DNA from: a bacterium
GTDB taxonomy: Bacteria; CG2-30-53-67; CG2-30-70-394
Reading direction: 5' to 3'
DNA: 26,150 bases
NCBI GenBank assembly: GCA_024278555.1
Contig: JAJRSX010000097.1
Coordinates: forward strand, 1-26,150
This document shows positions 25,211-26,150 of the stretch, piece after piece (the first letter of the stretch is position 1; each line of letters starts with the position of its first letter). The notes under the pieces are model-generated. The model had not been told where the DNA came from, made no database searches, and saw only the letters and a list, made by a program, of their open reading frames with translations. Made by a program: the position numbers and the translations under genes.

Positions 25211-25684
25211 ATGAAGATCGCCGACATTCTGAAGCGAAAACGGTCTCAAAAGGTCGTCACCATTGGCCAGGACAAGACGATCGCCGACGCCGTGGTGCAG
25301 CTCAACGCCCGCGGCCTCGGCGCACTCCTGGTGGTCGACGACGACGAGAAGGTGGTGGGGATCTTCACCGAGCGCGACGTCATCCGCGCCCTCAACCATG
25401 GATCCTGGGGGGAGGTGGCGGCGATTGTGGTGAGCGCGGTCATGACCCGCGACGTGGAGTGTGTCGCCCCGCATACCGAGACCCTGGACGCCCTCGAACA
25501 GATGGAGAAGCGTCGCTGCCGCCACATGCCGGTCCTCGACCAGGACGTGGGGAAGGTCGTCGGGGTGGTCTCCATCCGCGACCTCCACGGCGCCGCCCTC
25601 GACCGTCTCCAGTTCGAGCACGAGGCGATGAAAGAGGTCCTCACCGCTACCGGCGTCTCGGTCTACGTGCCGCCGGTTCAGTGA
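25211..25684 (+). CDS. Two-CBS-domain protein
   Basis: 157 residues consisting of a tandem CBS (Bateman) pair. The first is about 8-60 (VVTIGQDKTIADAVVQLNARGLGALLVVDDDEKVVGIFTERD in pattern, ending FTERDVIRAL). The second is about 74-130 (VMTRDVECVAPHTETLDALEQM, then RHMPVLDQ and VGVVSIRDL). Such stand-alone proteins bind adenosine nucleotides or SAM and regulate partners. No catalytic domain is attached. AGGAG seven bases before ATG 25211 fixes the start; the open frame extends far upstream only as a shadow of the glycosyltransferase gene. No partner is evident next to it. Confidence 0.92.
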   Translation: MKIADILKRKRSQKVVTIGQDKTIADAVVQLNARGLGALLVVDDDEKVVGIFTERDVIRALNHGSWGEVAAIVVSAVMTRDVECVAPHTETLDALEQMEKRRCRHMPVLDQDVGKVVGVVSIRDLHGAALDRLQFEHEAMKEVLTATGVSVYVPPVQ

Positions 25685-25691
25685 GGATCGA

Positions 25692-25712
25692 TCTCACGCC
25701 GAAGGGGTGAGA
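25692..25712 (+). terminator. Weak hairpin after the CBS gene
   Basis: TCTCAC (25692-25697) pairs with GTGAGA (25707-25712) around 9 bases. No T-run follows. Confidence 0.25.
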
Positions 25713-25713
25713 G

Positions 25714-25929
25714 CTAAAGGACGAGCCCCTCCTGCTCCCCCTTCACGCCACGCCGACCCATCGCCTCGGCGAGCCCCTCGAGTTCCGGCGGCAAGGTCTG
25801 CCGGGCGAGGATGGTCTCCAGCTTCACCGGGTCGAGATAGGCGAAGTGGTCATGAAGCTCGCGCGGGGACGAGCGCGGCGCCTCACCGCGGCCACCGATC
25901 TCGCGCTCCGCCAAGAGACGCGCCACCAC
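25714..25929 (-). CDS. Possible small protein of 71 residues, unrecognised
   Basis: A GTG-initiated frame with codon use like genuine genes here. The middle (LHDHFAYLDPVKLETILARQ) and end (LPPELEGLAEAMGRRGVKG) look like real helical protein, but I cannot name a family. Six bases upstream of the start lies a repeat of the CGCAGAGACGCAGAG type (25935-25962). The gene may therefore be a 3' remnant whose front was replaced, or a short intact gene. It lies between the CBS gene and the transporter end. Confidence 0.35.
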   Translation of the reverse strand: MVARLLAEREIGGRGEAPRSSPRELHDHFAYLDPVKLETILARQTLPPELEGLAEAMGRRGVKGEQEGLVL

Positions 25930-25934
25930 TCCGT

Positions 25935-25962
25935 CCCCTCTGCGGCTCCGCGTCTCTGCGCG
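25935..25962 (-). repeat. Interspersed GCAGAGACGCGGAG-type repeat fragment
   Basis: On the minus strand it reads GCGCAGAGACGCGGAGCCGC followed by AGAGGGG, the same word family as 1848-1881 and related to the inverted-repeat arms at 3778-3927. The rest of the stretch 25963-26033 shows only GC-rich sequence without a recognisable feature. Confidence 0.45.
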
Positions 25963-26033
25963 AGGTCCCCACCTTCAAGGCCGAGCCATCTCTCGGTCCA
26001 CCTCCGGCGGCGCCCCCGCCCCTGCGTGACCCC

Positions 26034-26150
26034 CTACGTGGCGTAGAGGTGGCACCGGACCCGGTGGTCGGCGGCGATGGTGTGGTCGGCGGGGAGCTCG
26101 CGGCTGCACTCGGGGAGTACCTCGGGGCAGCGCGGGTGGAAGGGGCAGCC
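26034..26150 (-). CDS. C-terminal end of an oligopeptide/dipeptide ABC-transporter ATPase (OppF/DppF type), truncated by the window
   Basis: Only the last 38 codons are visible, ending at TAG (26034-26036). They read GCPFHPRCPEVLPEC, then RELPADHTIAADHRVRCHLYAT. GCxFxxRCP..C....H.VxCHL is the characteristic Cys-rich C-terminal oligopeptide-transporter extension (oligo_HPY) found after the ATPase domain of Opp/Dpp proteins. The ATPase motifs themselves lie beyond the right edge, so OppD versus OppF cannot be decided. Confidence 0.8.
   Translation of the reverse strand, partial: GCPFHPRCPEVLPECSRELPADHTIAADHRVRCHLYAT

Overview
The window is a GC-rich bacterial chromosome segment, by eye about two-thirds G+C or more, with strongly G/C-ending codons. 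It is almost entirely housekeeping, without transposase, integrase, phage gene or CRISPR. The order tilS-rlmN-ftsH-folP-cdaA-cdaR-glmM and the closeness of dnaE and accA recall deltaproteobacterial-grade organisms (Desulfobacterota, Geobacter-like). The secreted protein with MopE-type repeats and a sigma-54-type promoter fit that. The assignment is an inference from gene order and recalled families, not from a phylogeny.

Layout. (1) 1-1691, plus strand: the C-terminal part of a TIGR00300/ornithine cyclodeaminase-type protein, then a stand-alone arginine dihydrolase/DDAH-fold enzyme. These are the two halves of the cyanobacterial AgrE/ArgZ protein as separate adjacent genes, which suggests arginine to ornithine to proline catabolism. 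(2) 1692-2629: a spacer with small repeats, then a YefM/Phd-ParE toxin-antitoxin pair whose promoter overlaps a palindromic operator. (3) miaA (2639-3568), followed by about 580 bp of non-coding DNA built as nested inverted repeats, then a minus-strand TPR membrane protein (4150-4881). (4) tRNA-Ala(GGC) at 5070-5145 with its own promoter. (5) 5304-17452, plus strand: gap, pgk, tilS, rlmN, ftsH, folP, cdaA, cdaR and glmM. This run combines glycolysis, tRNA and rRNA modification, membrane proteolysis, folate synthesis, c-di-AMP signalling and the first committed steps of cell-wall precursor supply. (6) Minus strand, read from 22611 down to 17463: dnaE, an RHH antitoxin, a Doc toxin and accA. accA converges on glmM with a perfect hairpin between them. 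(7) Minus-strand secreted protein (22758-23633) with one CxxCH haem motif, three MopE-type acidic repeats and a His/Lys/Asp tail, preceded by a consensus-perfect sigma-54 -24/-12 element. (8) Plus-strand GT9 glycosyltransferase and a two-CBS-domain protein with an EF-hand relic between them, then a small uncertain ORF and the C-terminal tip of an oligopeptide ABC-transporter ATPase running off the right edge on the minus strand.

The most unusual structure lies between genes. A recurrent element made of a GC hairpin next to the stop codon, a G-tract and a facing C-tract occupies three gene junctions (712-845, 6315-6479, 12339-12600). A nested palindromic island lies at 3682-4102, and a pair of related hairpin repeats at 10154-10390. 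I saw no clearly new multi-gene defence or biosynthetic system. The best candidates for new biology are the split arginine dihydrolase/ornithine cyclodeaminase pair, the sigma-54-controlled haem/MopE protein and the junction repeat family.
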